The position numbers were made by a program, and so were the translations under genes. A DNA stretch of 64,000 bases from Cladocopium goreaui (Eukaryota > Sar > Dinophyceae > Suessiales > Symbiodiniaceae), in the NCBI GenBank assembly GCA_947184155.2, contig CAMXCT020000313.1, positions 847,972 to 911,971 of the forward strand, in the 5' to 3' direction. Each line of letters opens with the position of its first letter. Position 1 is the first letter of the stretch. Under the pieces are notes generated by a model that did not search any database, was not told the DNA's origin, and saw only the letters and a list, made by a program, of their open reading frames with translations. Of this stretch, positions 34,978 through 47,920 are shown one piece after another.

Positions 34978-35580
34978 CTCAAAAAAAGGGGTCGCCCAAC
35001 ACCATTGGAAAATGATCTGGATATGTCATGAACCAACCATTTTCGTGTTCTATAAGTTCCATATCACCAGTTGAGGCAGTCAGAAAAAATCCCTATGACA
35101 TCAAAGTCAGACCTCAAGGCGCATTCAATTTCAGTCGCTTCCAGGTCTTACTTTCGAAGGATTTCGCGGGTGCTAATTCAAAAAACCATCGTTTGGGTTG
35201 TAATCCCCATTTCTGTTGCTCGCTCTTCCACATGACTCAGCTCTTTCCCGCTGAAAAAATTCTATCATCAAGACTACAGAAGACCAATCCTGGTGGAAAT
35301 CCTGGTTGATCCTTACTGGTTTCACCAGTTCCAAATCCTGAAGAAACCTGGGACTCACTGGATTTCAGCGAATCCCCATGACTTGCTGAAAAATCCTCCG
35401 CGAAAAACCCATGCTTATCAACCCATTTTTAGCTTGGCTGGTGAACCCCACGCTTCGCTGCTTCCAACCCAAAAAATGTGGCGTTGTCTGGAAGGGTTCA
35501 AAATTCCGATGGTTTATCATCATCTTTCCATATCTTTCCTATCCAAATTTAGCCATTTGTGGGTATACATAGTATCCCAC

Positions 35581-35649
35581 ATTTGCAACGTCCCCTCCAG
35601 CTGCCTCACGCTCTGTCTCAGAGGCAAGCTTCATGGCTCGTTCGCGCGC
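35581..35649 (-). CDS. Coding exon, 23 codons, canonical splice sites
   Basis: A strong acceptor AATTTTTTTCAG| and a donor GCAAAT|GTGGGA bound exactly 69 nt in phase 0, reading ARERAMKLASETEREAAG, then GDVAN. The charged Ala/Glu/Arg composition suggests a helix or coiled coil. It is one of the most convincing exons of the minus-strand chain. Family unknown. Confidence 0.6.
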
Positions 35650-36142
35650 CTGAAAAAAATTGGCGACTGCGGGTCATTTCAGGTCATATTCCAATAGGGG
35701 TATACCCAATGGGGATGGCTTATCATTTAGGCTTACTACAGGATATGTTGATATATGTTGTAGATAATGATTGATATGCACAGACTGCTGCATAGATACA
35801 AATGATATAAAATAAGTTGGTTGTTACAACCCCCGATTTACGCACTACTTCGATCTGCCTACCATAAACCCAACAGTTTGAGTTGCCAGGGACCAGCAAT
35901 TTGTCTCCGGACTTTTTTGTTGGAGATTTGGTCATGGGAAGCTGTGAAATATCGGACGGGGATTGGGTCATGAGTTCGCAAAGTTTTTTATCCATCCCAG
36001 TTGAGCTCTTCGAAAATCATAGCCTAGTTTACCAATTAGGGCTTCGAGAAAAGCTTGTATCTTCCAGAGAACTAACATATGGAAATCGCTTTTGATCATA
36101 GTTGTTTTCCTTGAACAGTTTCTTTTAAAATGGGGACCTTTT

Positions 36143-36237
36143 CTGGTTGGTGGTTTTAACCATCTTGAAAAATATTAGTCAATGGGAAGGATTATCCCAT
36201 ATATTATGGAAAAAAAATGTTCCAGACCACCAACCAG
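36143..36237. repeat. Family B element
   Basis: The termini CTGGTTGGTGGTTTTAACC and GACCACCAACCAG pair, with the family word ATTATCCCATATATTATGG inside. GT...AG readable on either strand. Confidence 0.8.
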
Positions 36238-36404
36238 GATGTTTACCCATGGATAGTGATAGTGATGGATAGTAGTAATATATATATATAATGGAAAATT
36301 GCCCATTAAAAATCATGGTTTACAATGGTTTACCATGGTTTACCATTTAAAAAATGGGTGGATTCTCACATCAAAATCAGATGATGCCTAGCAATTTATT
36401 TCGC

Positions 36405-36446
36405 CTCCTTGAGCGATCCAGGCATATGGTCCCATTCCGGCTCCTC
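36405..36446 (-). CDS. Micro-exon or terminal exon, unknown protein
   Basis: The acceptor CACCTGATGCCAG| is followed by EEPEWDHMPGSLKE. Either a GC donor (GAG|GCGAAA) ends it in phase 0 after 14 codons, or it runs two codons further to a TAA stop. Confidence 0.4.
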
Positions 36447-36449
36447 CTG

Positions 36450-37785
36450 GCATCAGGTGGAATGGAAGTCACCATGGAATCTGGAGAAAAACGACACTGA
36501 TCCGACTCGTAAAACATGGCAAACCATGGGAAAACCATGACAAAACATGAAAACACATCGGGAAAACCATCGTTAAAGCTCATCTTCCCAGTTTCCCATA
36601 AAGAGTACCATAACGTCAGATGGATCAATGGTAAAACTCATCATTTTCCCAACATAGAAATTGGCAGTATATAATTTGGGTTAATTTGGATATTCTAAAC
36701 CCAGTTTTCAGACACACCCCCATTTTTTAAGAACTCTTCCGACGTTTTTCAAAGCTCCAGGACCATCAGGATGAAATTCACTTCGAAAACTGCGCTTTCC
36801 CATTGACGCATAATAAGTGCCAAAGAGCAAATAAACAAACAAATTTGTGTAGGATATCGGGAAAAATCCTGGCTCTTACCAATACAACTAGACCAGCCTT
36901 GACCAATGCAACTTGGTGCTGGAAGCCCACAAGTTCGTTTCACATGTCACGTCAGGTTCCAACTGCCCACCACGAAGTACCCTGCGGTTCTCTCACATTA
37001 AAATTGGAAAACTTCTTGGATGGGCCAGTTTTTAACCCGATAATTCAGTCCATGGTCATCTAAGTAGCAGTTGATTTATGCTTTCATAGTGTTCTCCACT
37101 GCCATGTGACTGCAAATACAGGACGCATTTTTTCTCCGCTAATGACCGCTAAGCCTCTGTGGCCGGCGCGCCCTATCATATTGACAGAACCAGGCTGGAG
37201 ATTCTAAGCCATGCGCCAAACTTCACATCAGCAGAAACGTCAACGGGTCTATGTGTTTCGATTTCAACGGGGCCAGGACATGTCTCCAAAATTCAGCGCC
37301 TCAAAAACCTAAGGAAAGGTAGGACCTTGCAAATCTGATCTGATCATGTCAGGAATATGGCCCGAAAATGCCCACATGTCAGAATTTTGACCCAAATCCA
37401 GTCTCGCACAGTCATCCACACAGACTCACCACGACATTACATTATTTGGGTTTGTCTGAACATAGGTGCCCAAAGATTTGATGACGGAAAAACATCGAAC
37501 ACATCATATTCATTCAGCTCATACATATTTCAATGACCATAAATCGGGGGGTACATAATCCATAATTTTAAGAGAAATCCCTCTTAAAATGTTGATTTGC
37601 TTAAGGGGGCTATAGGAAATTACAAACATTGCAACCACATCTCCCAAATAGTGGATGAACCAATGAGAAATAAACTCAGGTGCTATCCCCAACAGCTTGA
37701 AAGCTTCTGCGTTTTTGCCATAAAAAGCGCTAATGCCCGAAACAATAAGTGCTTATGCCATTAAAAAAAACATCGGAACCCTTTG
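36450..37785. other. No gene recognised
   Basis: AT-rich sequence. GC patches near 37160-37190 are too short to judge. Frames of 60-86 residues lack support. Confidence 0.4.
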
Positions 37786-37789
37786 AAAT

Positions 37790-37975
37790 TTCACAAAGCA
37801 TCTGCACCAGAACCCTCCGGAACCTTGCAAGGTCCGGAACCTCACGAGGTATCTGCACCGGAACCCTCCGGAACCTTGTCTGGAACCTGGTGTTGAAGCT
37901 GCACCAGATCGCACCGGAGCTAATCTGGGCTAAAGACCCCATAGCAAAGTTTTGCTGTTGGGGAAAAAGATCCTG
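37790..37975. repeat. GGAACC-type short repeat followed by a hairpin
   Basis: Two and a half copies of ATCTGCACCGGAACCCTC and CGGAACCTTG lead into AAGACCCCATAGCAAAG, TTTTGCTGTTGGGG, which can fold (AGCAAA opposite TTTGCT; CCCC opposite GGGG). The same repeat-plus-hairpin pairing borders the large array at 56.1-57.6 kb. Confidence 0.65.
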
Positions 37976-38149
37976 GATTCAGCAAAATCGGGAAAATCAA
38001 TAGCCATTTCAAGTACCTGAATTGAAGGTACCTACCAAATAGAAGGCTTATGTAAGGTAACCCCCACATATGGCTTTATATGGTACACCTCTACTTTAGG
38101 GTCATGAAATTCCCGAGAAAATCTCCTGAGACATATCCCAGAATCTACG

Positions 38150-38279
38150 GGTGCAATGGTCATCTCGCATTTCGCTTCGAGGAGCTTGTTAGCCGCGCTG
38201 AACGGACTGGAGACTGCCGTCGTCACTTCGTACCAGGCGCCCGAGGGCCGCCAGATCATGGGGAGAGATTCAAAAAATC
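38150..38279 (-). pseudogene. First tandem copy of the exon, frame disrupted
   Basis: It is the same as the middle copy except for an extra T in the T-run after the acceptor (shifting the frame if the same acceptor is used) and Phe/Glu instead of Cys/Asp at two positions. It could still be read if another upstream phase is used. Confidence 0.35.
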
Positions 38280-39163
38280 TGCAAATCAGCCCATAGTCGA
38301 GAAAAATATGCGAAAATGCATGCTTATTTCATGATAAATCATCCGAACTTGGTTTTTGTTCTTGAATTCCCATCGTGGGTAGGAAAAATAATGCAAAATA
38401 GTCGAGAGTTGCACCTGAAGAAAACCAATGTGGGTTGCAGGTTCCATCGGGGGGTGACATGTAGGCCATTGTTTTTTTGTTTTACACCTAGGGTTCAGCT
38501 TACATTGTCAACTCCAGAACCGAAACCCGATACGAGAGATACACACGTACTTCTTGATGGAAATTTGGGATGGGGCCCAACCTATGATACTCGAATTAGG
38601 GGGATGAAAATTCGCTTACACTTACACTGTCTATTCTGATGTAGTTTTGCTGTTCTTTACGTGCCTAAAGGTGCTGAGGCACAGGAATTTCCATGGCAAC
38701 TGCCTCCATTCTTTGCCGTGACAGCTGGCAATGCTCAACTCGTTTCTGTTCCAGCAGCCATAGGATGGCACGAAGGGCGCAGGATTTCAAATCTTGCCAC
38801 AGACTTTCTCAAGAAAATGGATCACAAAGATGTGCGTGTGTATGTTTAAATCTGTTACTCAAAATTAATAATTATTGGAACTGGGGGCATCCCTCAACCC
38901 TAAGGATTTATATATATATACATATATCTAATACAACACCATACATCACAATACAGACATATCTTCGAAAAGTTCTTGTGTGTTGGTGTGATATTGACAT
39001 TTTTGGATCCATTTTTGTCAGTGCTTGTGACTCCTCCCACACCGAACTCGGGCTCGCTCAGAAGTGGCACAGTTTTGCGGACTTTTATGTGGTAGATTAC
39101 CTCTACTCAAGGGTCATGAAATTCCCATTGAGAAAATCTCCTGAGACATATCCCAGAATCTAC

Positions 39164-39292
39164 GGGTGCAATGGTCATGTCGCATTTCGCTTCGAGGAGC
39201 TTGTTGGCCGCGCTGCACGGACTGGAGACTGCCGTCGTCACTTCGTACCAGGCGCCCGAGGGCCGCCAGATCATGGGGAGAGATTCAAAAAT
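39164..39292 (-). CDS. Intact coding exon in the middle tandem copy (43 codons)
   Basis: The acceptor CTGATTTGCAG| lies just above 39292 and the donor GCACCC|GTAGAT just below 39164. They bound exactly 43 codons in phase 0: IFESLPMIWRPSGAWYEV, TTAVSSPCSAANKLLEA, KCDMTIAP. The third codon positions are GC-rich. I do not recognise the domain. The plus strand over the same bases also has a fairly protein-like frame (SHFASRSLLAALHGLETA), so the strand rests on the splice sites and the minus-strand trend. Confidence 0.5.
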
Positions 39293-39950
39293 CTGCAAAT
39301 CAGCCCATAGTCGAGAAAAATATGCGAAAATGCATGATTATTTCATGATAAATCATCCGAACTTGGTTTTTGCTCTTGAATTCCCATCGTGGGTAGGAAA
39401 AATAATGCAAAATAGTCGAGAGTTGCACCTGAAGAAAACCAATGTGGGTTGCAGGTTCCATCGGGGGGTGACATGTAGGCCATTGTTTTTTTGTTTTACA
39501 CCTAGGGTTCAGCTTACATTGTCAACTCCAGAACCGAAACCCTATACGAGAGATACACACGTACTTCTTGATGGAAATTTGGGATGGGGCCCAACCTATG
39601 ATACTCGAATTAGGGGGATGAAAATTTGCTTACACTTACACTGTCTATTCTGATGTAGTTTTGCTGTTCTTTACGTGCCTAAAGGTGCTGAGGCACAGGA
39701 ATTTCCATGGCAACTGCCTCCATTCTTTGCCGTGACAGCTGGCAATGCTCAACTCGTTTCTGTTCCAGCAGCCATAGGATGGCACGAAGGGCGCAGGATT
39801 TCAAATCTTGCCACAGACTTTCTCAAGAAAATGGATCACAAAGATGTGCGTGTGTATGTTTAAATCTGTTACTCAAAATTAATAATTATTGGAACTGGGG
39901 GCATCCCTCAACCCTAAGGATTTATATATATATTATATATATACATATAC

Positions 39951-39982
<32 letters not shown>

Positions 39983-40006
39983 GTATACATATATGTATAT
40001 ATGTAC

Positions 40007-40038
<32 letters not shown>

Positions 40039-40346
40039 GTACATATATACATATATATATATACATATATACATATATATATATATACATATCATATCTA
40101 ATATAACACCATACATCACAGTACAGACATATCTTCGAAAAGTTCTTGTGTGTTGATGTGATATTGACATGTTTGGATTCATTTTTGTCAGTGCTTGTGA
40201 CTCCTTCCACACCGAACTCGGGCTCGCTCAGAAGTGGCACAGTTTTGCGGACTTTTATGTGGTACAGTACCTCTACTCTAGGGTCATGAAATTCCCATTG
40301 AGAAAATCTTTTGAGACATATCCCAGAATCATCCAGAATCTACGGG

Positions 40347-40485
40347 TGCAATGGTCATCTCGCATTTCGCTTCGAGGAGCTTGTTAGCCGCGCTGCACGG
40401 ACTGGAGACTGCCGTCGTCACTTCTTACCAGGCGCCCGAGGGCCGCCAGATTCAGCATGGGAAAGATTCAAAAAATCCAGCTGCG
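40347..40485 (-). pseudogene. Third tandem copy of the exon, rearranged 5' end
   Basis: The segment before IWRPSGAW has a small insertion and lost sequence. From the nearest acceptor (GATTCGCAG|) the reading is out of frame with the middle copy. One codon near the middle also changed (GTAAGAAG instead of GTACGAAG). Confidence 0.35.
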
Positions 40486-41261
40486 AATCCGAACTTGGTT
40501 TTTGTTCTTCTTGAATTCCCATCGTGGGTAGGAAAAATAATGCAAAATAGTCGAGAGTTGCACCTGAAGAAAACCAATGTGGGTTGCAGGTTCCATCGGG
40601 GGGTGACATGTAGGCCATTGTTTTTTTGTTTTACACCTAGGGTTCAGCTTACATTGTCAACTCCAGAACCGAAACCCGATACGAGAGATACACACGTACT
40701 TCTTGATGGAAATTTGGGATGGGGCCCAACCTATGATACTCGAATTAGGGGGATGAAAATTCGCTTACACTTACACTGTCTATTCTGATGTAGTTTTGCT
40801 GTTCTTTACGTGCCTAAAGGTGCTGAGGCACAGGAATTTCCATGGCAACTGCCTCCATTCTTTGCCGTGACAGCTGGCAATGCTCAACTCGTTTCTGTTC
40901 CAGCAGCCATAGGATGGCACGAAGGGCGCAGGATTTCAAATCTTGCCACAGACTTTCTCAAGAAAATGGATCACAAAGATGTGCGTGTGTATGTTTAAAT
41001 CTGTTACTCAAAATTAATAATTATTGGAACTGGGGGCATCCCTCAACCCTAAGGATTTATATATATATATATATTATATATACAGTATATATACATATAT
41101 CTAATATAACGCCATACATCACAATACAGACATATCTTCGAAAAGTTCTTGTGTGTTGATGTGATATTGACATGTTTGGATCCATTTCTGTCAGTGCTTG
41201 TGACTCCTCCCACACCGAACTCGGAACTCCGGCTCGCTCAGAAGTGGCACGGCTTCGCAGA

Positions 41262-42200
41262 CTTCGTGCATCGGGGGATCTGCGAGTTGGCCAGTGGGGA
41301 TTGGCTCTGATCATCATTGAAATCATGGGGATCCAATAATCAGCGCTGATTAAGGGTTTCTGAAGCAGCAACAAGCACTACAGTAATAAGGGTTAACTAA
41401 TCATCTATTATCATCAATTTATTGGTTGAAGCGTTGAACATGGTATAGCTTGCAGGGTCTGCAAGTTTCGGTAGGAAAGCAGTGCCAGATGTTTTGATGA
41501 AGCTGTACCCAATGATTTTTCCAGGTTTCAACATGTTTCAACACCTCACCTGGACTTCGTGCATGTCCACGGGTTGGCTTGAGGGGAAGATAGACTCAAA
41601 GCTCCAACCAGCCAGGCTTGGGAAAAGGCATGTGCTTTCGATGCCTTGGTCGATATGCTTTGGCAACATGGGGTTGGTTCTGGTAATATGTTGTAGTCTA
41701 TGGGAAACACCAATTGGAGGCGGTTTATTGTTAGGATTACCACCACCTTCACGAGGTTGGAGGACCTGGTGAGGCATGTGTCCATGCGTAGTTCAACTGG
41801 CCAACTGGCTAAAACAGGTGAGATACCCAAAAAGATGGTCATCGTCTGGTCGTCTTAGGAAAATGCGTTGACCTTCAAATTATGGGGGAATCCTACAGAA
41901 ATTACACAGTCGCAACACACATCCCAGCGGGTGAACGACCAATAACTGTCCCAGCGGGTGAACGACAATGTCACACACATCTGTCACATCATGTTTTGCG
42001 GTTGTACGTGTGTGATTCATATGCTGTGACACAAATTCATTGCAGTCCTTTCTTGTATGTTTACTTCTTCAAAAAAACTTGATCCTGTGTAAACTGCTAG
42101 CTACTTATGTTCCATCCACTTTCAGCTTTCTGCAAGAATCACCATGTTTTTGATGTTTTTGGCTCAAAACTTGAGACTAATGGTCCCAAGAATTTCAAAT
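41262..42200. other. No gene recognised
   Basis: Mixed sequence after the tandem array. A small direct repeat CCAGCGGGTGAACGAC occurs twice at 41923-41967. Frames of 66-105 residues lack support. Confidence 0.4.
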
Positions 42201-42204
42201 AAAC

Positions 42205-42345
42205 TGAGCCATCTTTTTGGCTGCCGAACGGGCCAAAGACTTTGCCCAAGGCGCCACATTCCTCGATCTCCGCCGCCGGGCTCCTCGGGCTCCAACCGTC
42301 GAGTACATGGACATCCTCACAGCCAATGTGGAGGCGCTTAGGCGA
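42205..42345. other. GC-rich island, almost certainly exonic, strand unresolved
   Basis: The plus strand reads AERAKDFAQGATFLDLRR, then APTVEYMDILTANVEALR. The minus strand reads RLHIGCEDVHVLDGWSP, then EIEECGALGKVFGPF, after GTCGCCTAAG|. Both have GC-rich third positions. The plus peptide looks slightly more natural, while the minus fits the strand trend. Confidence 0.45.
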
Positions 42346-42349
42346 CACC

Positions 42350-45105
42350 AAAGTTGTGGTTGGGTAAAACAATGCCATAACAATAGTGGTTGATGATGAT
42401 TAATGATGATTAATGATGGTTAATGATGGTTAATGATGGTTAATAATGGTGATTAATGGTGATTAATGGTAATGTGGTTAAAACAATGCCATGAACCACC
42501 CATGTCTGGGAATGGTACGTTTGTACCACTTTTTTAGAAATGGTGATGACTGGGGGATGGTAAACATGGCATTGTTTTACCCACATTTGCAACGTTGGGA
42601 GGAAGTTCCCTCACACAGCCATTCTGAGGGTACACTGCTCCCTGGTAATCTGTCTGAAAAGAGGGTACCTCAAAGAAAAAGAACTGGACTATTCCTACTA
42701 TTTAGTCGGCATTTATGGGCATCCATTTTCAATCCCATACCCATCGTCATTTATCCAATGGCAATCAAATATAGCCGTTGATCATCATTTATCCACTCTT
42801 CATTGCTGAAAAAACCATTCGCTTTATTTCATGGTTAAGCCATATTTCTATGGTGAAAATTGGTGTATTTCTATGGAAAGCCATTGATCATCCTCCATTT
42901 TTTCCACTGAAAACGCCAAGTTTCCATGCGAGCACTGGTGGCGACCTGGCGGATGTCTTCCACATAGCCTCAGCGCAGTTTTTGGGGGGAAAAAATCCAA
43001 GCACTTGAAAAAATCAAACCAGTGTGTATATATATATATATACATGGGTATATATATATACATTGGTATATATATATATACATAGGTATATATATATATA
43101 CATAGGTATATATATATATACATACGTAGGTATATATAATCATGGTATATCCCATCAATATCCCATTATTGTCCCATGACTTCCCACCCATCCCCGTCTT
43201 CGTTGTCGGTTGCCGACGGGGCGGTCACAACAGGGCGGATCAATGGTAGACACTTGAACTCTCTTGAAGTTGACTATGGTCAGTGGTCAAACGCCAGAAT
43301 CATTCACCGAAACACCTCCGGCGGTGAACCAATGATGTTGTCACTTACCCTCAAGTGTGATTAGCAAGAATGAACTGAGACTTGTAAAACCGCCGGCAAA
43401 CAACATGTTTACTTGCAACGAAACATCAGCAATTTGAACCAAACTCGATTGTTTTCTCCCCTCATGATAACCATTGTCTGCGGTGGTTGCGGCTGCTTAT
43501 ATATGCATATGTAAATATATACCCAATCTTTAGTTTTGGGAGTTGTCAAAGCCACGAGCCCCGAAATTGCAAATTGTTTATTTGGGGAACACAAAATAGG
43601 GTTTGTCAAATTTACGTACCCAAAAATCGGAATCAACTGATGTTTCTTTGAATCTGACTAGAAAACATGGGATAATAATAAATATAAATAAAGAACTTCA
43701 ACTTTCAGATTACTATGAAAAAAACTAATATAAATAACTTGCGCCTGCCCAATTCCACATCACCAAGTGGCGATGAGTTTCTGCCTCTCGTCGAACCTTG
43801 GGACCATCTTGGAGAAAAGCATCAAGGAGTAGGGAGCAAGCTGATGAGAAGCACTGTTTGAAAAAATCGGTGACCCTTCAAACAAACCCAAGTGGCTTAT
43901 ATCATCTGCTTGAGACACGTCTCTTTTCTAACTGAGACGTCTATGGGCTGTATGGGTCTTCATCACAATGCTGGGCTGCTGCTGCGCACCACCACATAAT
44001 GGTGTTGAAAAGCCATCGCAAGTGGAAAGTCACAGAGAAGCGATGGAAAGTCTGTTACAGTAGAGGGGAAATTCTTCCGATAAATTGAAAAAAGTGGCCC
44101 AAACCAAGAACTCATCCTCCTTACACTGTTTCAACAAAGGGGAAATGCAGCTGAAAACTTCCAGGTTGTCATGATTCCAGCCTCCTGCAACCGTTCCCAC
44201 TCGAAGTTCCAGGAGTTGCCTCATGGCTCACTTCCCTTTTCACCAATTGGAAAAGTAGTTTCGGGGAACTTGAATGGACTTTTATCCCTACATGTTTGGA
44301 CGAACCAGGGCCTGGGCCTCCAAATTTGCGGGAAAACATATGTGTGAAATTCTGAAGCGAAGCATCCTTACAGCAACTGGTTGATAATTAGGTCCTGAAC
44401 ATTGTGGCCCACTGCGGGGTATACCCTGTGTACTCCCAGAAATGCTCATTTGCCAAATGCAGCGGACAGCCACGCCGACATCCACTAAAAACCATATCTG
44501 AGGACCATCCTAGATCTGAGACATGTTGAGGGTGGCGATTCCTTACTGGTCATCTATGGTGAGATCGTGGCAGGTTCGGGTTCGGGTCTATGGTTTGACT
44601 TTCTCTAATCCATGAAACAGAATGAAGGTCTTGCACTAAAATCTCGCAGCTTTGATGTCAGAAGCATTTGGGTTTCAACCATTCTGAAGACAACCATCCA
44701 GAATGCATACACTTTGATGTTTTCCTCATACAACCACTGCACGCACTACTAGCAAACTTCTAGCTGGGATTTCTCCCTTTATCAACGGGTTAGAGCCGTT
44801 GTATCACAACTATTGGTATTAACCTGTCAACTATCCAACCATGGCGTATCTGAGCTTAGTCAATGTTAATTCATTCCTTGGGACGTTTTCATGGACCTTT
44901 GTTGATACCCCCGAGTATGGCAGAAACTTACACGCTGCAGGTGAGCGAACACATCGAATGAATGAACCCTCGGGAAGTGCAAACATGTATATATGTATAT
45001 GTATATATATAATTATGTTATATATGTTATATATGCTATATATATATGAATCATATGATTATAAAATAATTAAAAAAAAAACATCAAAAGCTGGACACGG
45101 GCTCG
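42350..45105. other. No confident gene; repeats and one GC patch
   Basis: A GATTAATGATGGTTAATGAT short repeat is at 42395-42475 and a TATATATACATAGG microsatellite at 43020-43135. A GC patch at 43185-43245 may be an exon (minus reading TAPSATDNEDGDGWE before GTGGGAAG) but has no clear acceptor. Confidence 0.4.
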
Positions 45106-45112
45106 TGTCCAC

Positions 45113-45205
45113 CTCTTCCAGGTTCTCTCATCCAAAGGATCTTTCCCGCTGCCAAAGCACAGCCCGGCGACTGCTCCGTGGGAGCTGTGGGGATCGTCTG
45201 GCGGG
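45113..45205 (-). CDS. Coding exon, unknown protein
   Basis: The acceptor GACGATGTCAG| and donor GGAAGAG|GTGGAC bound 93 nt reading RQTIPTAPTEQSPGCALA, then AGKILWMREPGR. A plus-strand alternative (acceptor CTCTTCCAG|, IQRIFPAAKAQPGDCSVG...) is also protein-like but lacks a good donor. Confidence 0.45.
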
Positions 45206-45405
45206 CTGACATCGTCTTTCAAGATCTATAGTTTCAATTTAAAAAAAAAATCAGACTTAAAGTAAGTATTAAAAAAAATGAGGATCTGAAAATTGCCTTT
45301 TTTTTTGCCGCTATCTTATTCTAACATGGGCGCTGAATCTATGGCCACCAGGGCCAGGAGATGCCGGGTTTGATTCAAACCATGTGGGTTTCGGGACTGA
45401 ATCAA

Positions 45406-45525
45406 TACCCGGCCTGGTAAACGTTAACAAAAAACTATGAAAAACCCACCCATTTTTAATGGGTAAATCCACTATTTCGACTGGGCCATTTTCAATAGCA
45501 AACTGTAACAAATTACCAGAGGGTA
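45406..45525. repeat. Family A element
   Basis: It opens TACCCGGCCTGGTAAACG and closes AAATTACCAGAGGGTA, with the interior words CCACCCATTTTTAATGGG and CCACTATTTCGACTGGGCC. GT...AG readable. Confidence 0.75.
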
Positions 45526-46045
45526 GTCCCTTTCCAATCCTTTCCATCCGCAAATTCTCACCACATTCCGATCAACTGCCAGCCATAAAACCTCCAAATT
45601 TTGGGTGGACAATTTTGAACCATGTGGGTTTCAGATTTCTTATGGTATACAATATGTTATACGACTTTAGTTGCATTCAACCAAAACAAACATCATATGG
45701 TGATCTGGGGGCGTGGTTCACATCTCACCTGCATCTGGTAAACCTGTTCGGGGGGTTTACCCCAAACATGGGTCCCAAATATGGATTTCATGACATTGAT
45801 TTATGGTAGTTTGTGAGTTTATCCGCACAACTTATTCTCATCTCTTGATTCATGAGTATTGAATTGGTGTTCACGACGAACAGTGATCCCAAACTCTCGG
45901 ATAATGATCGGAACATATGTCATTGAACCCGATTTCAACACATTCGACCAATGTCTAGGGTCTGTCTTAAAATGTATGTGTGTATATATATATATGGTCC
46001 CGTCCTCCGTCTCTCCACCCCCCCCTCCCCCCCCCATGGGTTGGG

Positions 46046-47560
46046 TCCCCAGGTAGCAGCCCCCATTCCCTTCTATTTGCAAGCTATTGGCAGCATTTCT
46101 GAGGTCCAGCTTCGTATTTGCTAGGTCTTTGCAGCATTTCTGACTACCAGCCTCGCATTTACTAGGCACATGCTACCTTTTAGGCGACCTGCGTAGCACA
46201 CATACTCCTTCAAAGTACCTACGTGCTACCTATACTCATATATACATGTGCTATGCATCTACTGTATCTACTTCCTATTTACTACCTGTGTACTCTGACA
46301 ACACTACCTGTGTTTAACATATACCGTACCTACCATACATGTCAATGATGCCATGCATACCATACCTATCATATCTATCATACATACCATACATACCATA
46401 CATATGAAATGTAATTACCACACCTACCATACATACAATAGCAAACATACATGCCATACATACCATACCTACCTTACATAGGAAATATTCCATACCCATC
46501 ATAGTAACCATACATACCATACAGACCATACATACTGTCATATCAAACATACCATACCCAACAGACTTACATACCATACCTACCATCCATACAATACCAA
46601 CCACTCATGCCATACATACCATACCTACCATACATACCAAACATACCATACTTTCCAAACATGCCATACCAGACCGACCATACACACCATACATACCCAA
46701 CATACCATACCACACCCCCACCACACCACAGGGGGGGGAGGGGGACAGTGCCACACCCCCACCACACCACAGGGGGGGAGGGGGACAGTGCTGGGTCCCC
46801 AGGTAGCACCCCCCTTCCCTTCTATTTGCAAGCTATTGGCAGCATTTCTGAGGTCCAGCTTCGTATTTGCTAGGTCTTTTCAGCATTTCTGACTACCAGC
46901 CTCGCGTTTACTAGGCACATGCTACCTTTTAGGCGACCTGCGTAGCACACATACTCCTTCAAAGTACCTACGTGCTACCTATACTCATATTTACATGTGC
47001 TATGTATCTACTGTATCTACTTCCTATTTACTACCTGTGTACTCTGACAACACTACCTGTGTTTAACATATACCGTACCTACCATACATGTCAATGATGC
47101 CATGCATGCCATACCTATCATATCTATCATACATACCATACATACCATACATATGAAATGTAATTACCACACCTACCATAGATACAATTGCAAACATACA
47201 TGCCATACATACCATATCTACCTTACATAGGAAATATTCCATACCCATCATAGTAACCGTACATACCATACAGACCATACATACTGTCATATCAAACATA
47301 CCATACCCAACAGACTTACATACCATACCTACCATCCATACAATACCAACCACTCATGCCATGCATACCATACCTACCATACATACCAAACATACCATAC
47401 CTTCCAAACATGCCATACCAGACCGACCATACACACCATACATACCCAACATACCATACCACACCCCCACCACACCACAGGGGGGGGAGGGGGACAGTAC
47501 CACACCCCCACCACGCCACAGGGGGGGAGGGGGATGGGACCCATCCCATCCCATGGAGGG
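46046..47560. repeat. ~750-bp tandem duplication rich in ACCAT units
   Basis: Two copies (about 46046-46797 and 46798-47545) each carry TTCTATTTGCAAGCTATTGG, then GTACCTACGTGCTACC, a long run of CATACC/ACCAT units, and a CCCCCACCACACCACAGG-GGGGGGAGGGGG block. The copies differ by few bases. Frames of 79-99 residues on both strands are repeat translations (minus: MYGMYGRYG). Confidence 0.9.
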
Positions 47561-47603
47561 GGGAGGGGGGTGGTGGCAGGGCCTGGTGCATATATATATA
47601 TAT

Positions 47604-47902
47604 AAACACTCACAACACCTTATTTTCACAAGCTGTGCAGACCAATTTTGTCTAATTAAAGAGTTTGAAATAGGGGATAAATAGATTGTCAGAAGAAGGA
47701 ACCCTCACCTTCTTATGGGTCACAAATGAAATATCTCCCGCCAGACCGGAAGATAATTCATCTACCCGTGTCTTCCGGTTTTCTCGCCACACCAGAGAAA
47801 GTTACCGGACCCAAGACACAGACAATCTTTCGGAAAAAAACGGAAAACGAAATAACAAAGGTAAAAACCCCCCTCCCTTTGTTACAATTTTGGCGCTTTG
47901 CG
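47604..47902 (-). repeat. Split direct repeat B2 (outer end)
   Basis: A 299-bp copy matching 47987-48285 at every base I compared, at an offset of 383. It begins AAACACTCACAACACC on the plus strand and ends GGCGCTTTGCG. The 80-residue frames inside both copies are the same peptide and are probably not genes. Confidence 0.9.
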
Positions 47903-47920
47903 CCTTGGGAGGGGGGGTGG

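Larger units (their letters stand above)
38081..41261. repeat. Three tandem copies of a ~1.0-1.17 kb unit
   Basis: The units run about 38081-39091, 39092-40261 and 40262-41261. They are nearly identical apart from a few substitutions, indels around the exon-like island, and a TA tract that expanded to about 190 bp in copy 2. Each contains the GC-rich island near its start and a 62-residue plus-strand frame ending in TAA (38661-38849, 39675-39863, 40810-40998; [18 protein letters not shown]...). The near identity points to recent duplication, so frame conservation says little. Confidence 0.9.

Noticed and set aside
42153..42168. Spliced-leader-like word TTTTTGGCTCAA
   Set aside because: Only about 11 of the 22 nt of the dinoflagellate spliced leader match and the flanks do not; no other relic leader was found.
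46314..47609. Met/Tyr/Gly/Val-rich minus frames (MYGMYGRYG)
   Set aside because: Translation of ACCAT repeats; no independent support.
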